DNA of 16,310 bases from Oscillospiraceae bacterium. Its GTDB lineage: Bacteria; Bacillota_A; Clostridia; Oscillospirales; Ruminococcaceae. How positions within the stretch are numbered: the stretch's first letter is position 1; the number at the start of each line of letters is the position of its first letter. Below, one piece after another: positions 15,030 to 16,310 of the stretch. Location of the stretch: positions 1 through 16,310 of the forward strand of contig JAFSHE010000075.1 in assembly GCA_017440445.1 (NCBI GenBank). Direction: 5' to 3'. Made by a program: the position numbers and the translations under genes. A model generated the notes under the pieces. The model saw only the letters and a program-made list of their open reading frames with translations. It ran no database searches and was not told the origin of the DNA.

Positions 15030-15113
15030 CACCTTAGTCTTTTTTTGAGGATATTTGTGACGCCGTTGTAATAAGCGGAGGTCGTACTGCATATAAATCC
15101 GTTAAAGACAACT

Positions 15114-15130
15114 GCCGCAGCTTTTGCGGC
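15114..15130 (+). promoter_or_regulatory. Small GC hairpin before the ribosome site
   Basis: A 6-bp perfect stem GCCGCA/TGCGGC (15114-15119 with 15125-15130) with a 5-base loop ends 2 bases before AAAGGAGA (15133-15140). It could stabilise the mRNA 5' end or tune ribosome access. It is too short and lacks Ts to be a terminator. Confidence 0.4.
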
Positions 15131-15145
15131 GGAAAGGAGATCACT

Positions 15146-16135
15146 ATGGACGATATGAAAAAGCTTGTGGAAAAATACAAGCGTGAGCTTATGGAATACA
15201 GCAGGGCGGCGCATCCCGAGCCACCGAAAAAGCTTGAGTTTCCCGAAATGACAGCAGAGCTGAATGAGGTACGGGAAAGCTCAGAGGTCATGGCGGAAGT
15301 CCCGCAGGAGGAGTCGGTGCAGCAGGCTGAAATAAAGTCAGAGGAGCGCCCTCCCGAGGTGATAGGTTATGCGGATAACGGCGATCTTATGAGCGCATTC
15401 AGCGAGATGTTCGTTACAAAGGACAGCCCTGTAAGCGAAGTGCAGACGGAAGAAATTCAGGTGGAGCAGTCAGCACCTGATGAGGTTGTAACGGCAGAGC
15501 CTGATGTTTCGGAGAATGTGGAATATGATGGCGTTTCCACCGTTACTCCAGAGGCTGCAGAGCAGCTTGGGGACATCCCCGAAAGCGGCATTTCTCCCGA
15601 AGAGCAGCTTGGCAAGCGGGATTTTGAGGAGCAGACAGATACCGAAAATCCCCGCAGCGATATACAGCCCCTGCCGCAGAGCGGCGAGGCGCCCGCAGAT
15701 TTCGTTCCGCAGGATTTTGATACGCTCAGGGAGTTTACCGAGGCAAATCCACGTCGTGGGACAGTACGCTTCCGTGCCTATACAGCAAGAGGTGCGCTGC
15801 CCGTACAGGGCGCACGGATAGTGGTATCAAAGCCCATCGGCGGCAAGGATCATGTGTTCTATACCCTTACAACGGATATGAGCGGACAGACCCCGATAAT
15901 AATGCTGCCTGCACCTCCTAAGGAGCTTTCCGAAACCCCGAACGGCACAATTGCGCCGTACTCGGTATACAACGTGCTTGTTACAGCGCAGGGCTTCAAT
16001 GATGTGGTGATAGGAAATCTCCCCGTGTTTGAGGGTGTGACCTCGGTGCAGAGGGTGGCGCTCGTGCCGTCTGTCGGGCAGAATATCCCTGAATTCATCC
16101 CCGAAACGGAGCCTGACCTGAAAGGGGGAGTATAA
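15146..16135 (+). CDS. Acidic low-complexity protein with C-terminal beta-sandwich-like domain
   Basis: The 329-residue protein has no signal peptide. A short charged helix (about 1-20) leads to about 180 residues (25-200) very rich in Glu, Asp, Pro, Ser and Val, probably disordered. A compact domain follows (about 204-312), with RGTVRFRAYTARGALPVQGA, then TTDMSGQTPIIMLPAPP, and VTAQGFNDVVIGNLPVFEG near its end. This pattern resembles carboxypeptidase-regulatory-like domains that occur beside cortex-lytic or SpoIID-like proteins in Clostridia. The ATG at 15146 has a strong AAAGGAGA. The stop overlaps the next ATG by one base (TAATG), so the two proteins are made together and probably interact. 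A spore- or envelope-related role is inferred from the neighbour only. Confidence 0.65.
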   Translation: MDDMKKLVEKYKRELMEYSRAAHPEPPKKLEFPEMTAELNEVRESSEVMAEVPQEESVQQAEIKSEERPPEVIGYADNGDLMSAFSEMFVTKDSPVSEVQTEEIQVEQSAPDEVVTAEPDVSENVEYDGVSTVTPEAAEQLGDIPESGISPEEQLGKRDFEEQTDTENPRSDIQPLPQSGEAPADFVPQDFDTLREFTEANPRRGTVRFRAYTARGALPVQGARIVVSKPIGGKDHVFYTLTTDMSGQTPIIMLPAPPKELSETPNGTIAPYSVYNVLVTAQGFNDVVIGNLPVFEGVTSVQRVALVPSVGQNIPEFIPETEPDLKGGV

Positions 16136-16310
16136 TGCCCGTTTACGATATTCCCACCGTCCCTGAGAATATAACGGTACATCTCGGACCGCCCGACTCC
16201 GATGCTGCCAATGTCACGCTTTCCTTTCCCGATTACATCAAGAATGTCGCATCCAGCGAGATATATCCCACATGGCCTGAAGCGGCGCTGAGGTCAAACA
16301 TCTATGCGCA
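16135..16310 (+). CDS. SpoIID-like/cortex-lytic-type protein, N-terminal part only
   Basis: Only 58 complete codons are inside the window. The peptide includes ITVHLGPPDSDAANVTLSF, then FPDYIKNVASSEIYPTWPE and AALRSNIYA. The pattern, a Tyr followed by Lys/Asn-Val-x-x-Ser-Glu-hydrophobic-x-x-x-Trp-Pro and a helix with Ala-Leu-Arg-x-x-hydrophobic-Tyr-Ala, parallels the start of the SpoIID domain, which remodels peptidoglycan during spore engulfment. Clostridial proteins with this exact layout are often labelled spore cortex-lytic or peptidoglycan-binding; I recall this from family knowledge. No signal peptide precedes the domain. The catalytic part and any C-terminal binding repeats lie beyond the window. 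Confidence 0.65.
   Translation, partial: MPVYDIPTVPENITVHLGPPDSDAANVTLSFPDYIKNVASSEIYPTWPEAALRSNIYA

Noticed and set aside
15024..15146. A possible plus-strand promoter before the acidic protein gene
   Set aside because: Several partial matches exist (for example TTGAGG with TAATAA), but none has a good box pair at 16-18 bp, so none is annotated.

Overview
The window looks like chromosome of a spore-lineage Clostridia, most likely a Ruminococcus-type member of the Oscillospiraceae. This rests on a mid-GC Firmicute codon style, strong AAGGAG-type ribosome binding sites, a spo0A homologue, spoVS, a ymdB-spoVS neighbourhood as in Bacillus and Clostridia, and a SpoIID-like gene pair. The species is inferred from gene content and was not searched. 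No rRNA, tRNA, CRISPR array, insertion sequence or prophage is visible.

Left part (1-5260). The 3' end of an extracellular sugar-type solute-binding protein gene is closed by a terminator. A 534-base gene-poor stretch follows, carrying a possible VanZ-like remnant on the minus strand, two Spo0A-box-like sites and a good promoter. It leads into a spo0A homologue whose phosphoacceptor position is Glu instead of Asp. A CofE-like (F420-0:glutamate ligase family) gene converges on spo0A, and the two share one hairpin. Divergent from it are upp, ymdB and spoVS.

Middle (5278-8300, plus strand). A uridine kinase-like gene overlaps a small DUF4275-like gene. A 534-residue lipoprotein with a PrcB-like C-terminal domain follows. 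The kinase and lipoprotein genes each begin directly behind an intrinsic terminator, with almost no room for a promoter. A bidirectional terminator closes the block.

Right part (8305-14953, minus strand). In transcription order: prephenate dehydrogenase (tyrA), an uncharacterised multi-span membrane protein, oligoendopeptidase F, a histidine-kinase-like protein with degenerate H and G1 boxes, then an OmpR-family response regulator and its sensor kinase. The promoter before tyrA is near consensus. The regulator has its own upstream region, with a palindrome and a 32-bp-spaced direct repeat that suggest autoregulation.

Right end (15146-16310, plus strand). An acidic, low-complexity protein with a C-terminal beta-sandwich-like domain overlaps by one base the start of a SpoIID-like protein cut by the window edge.

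The most notable points are the Spo0A homologue with an altered acidic pocket and 0A-like boxes upstream, the degenerate sensor next to a complete two-component pair, and the acidic protein/SpoIID-like pair.
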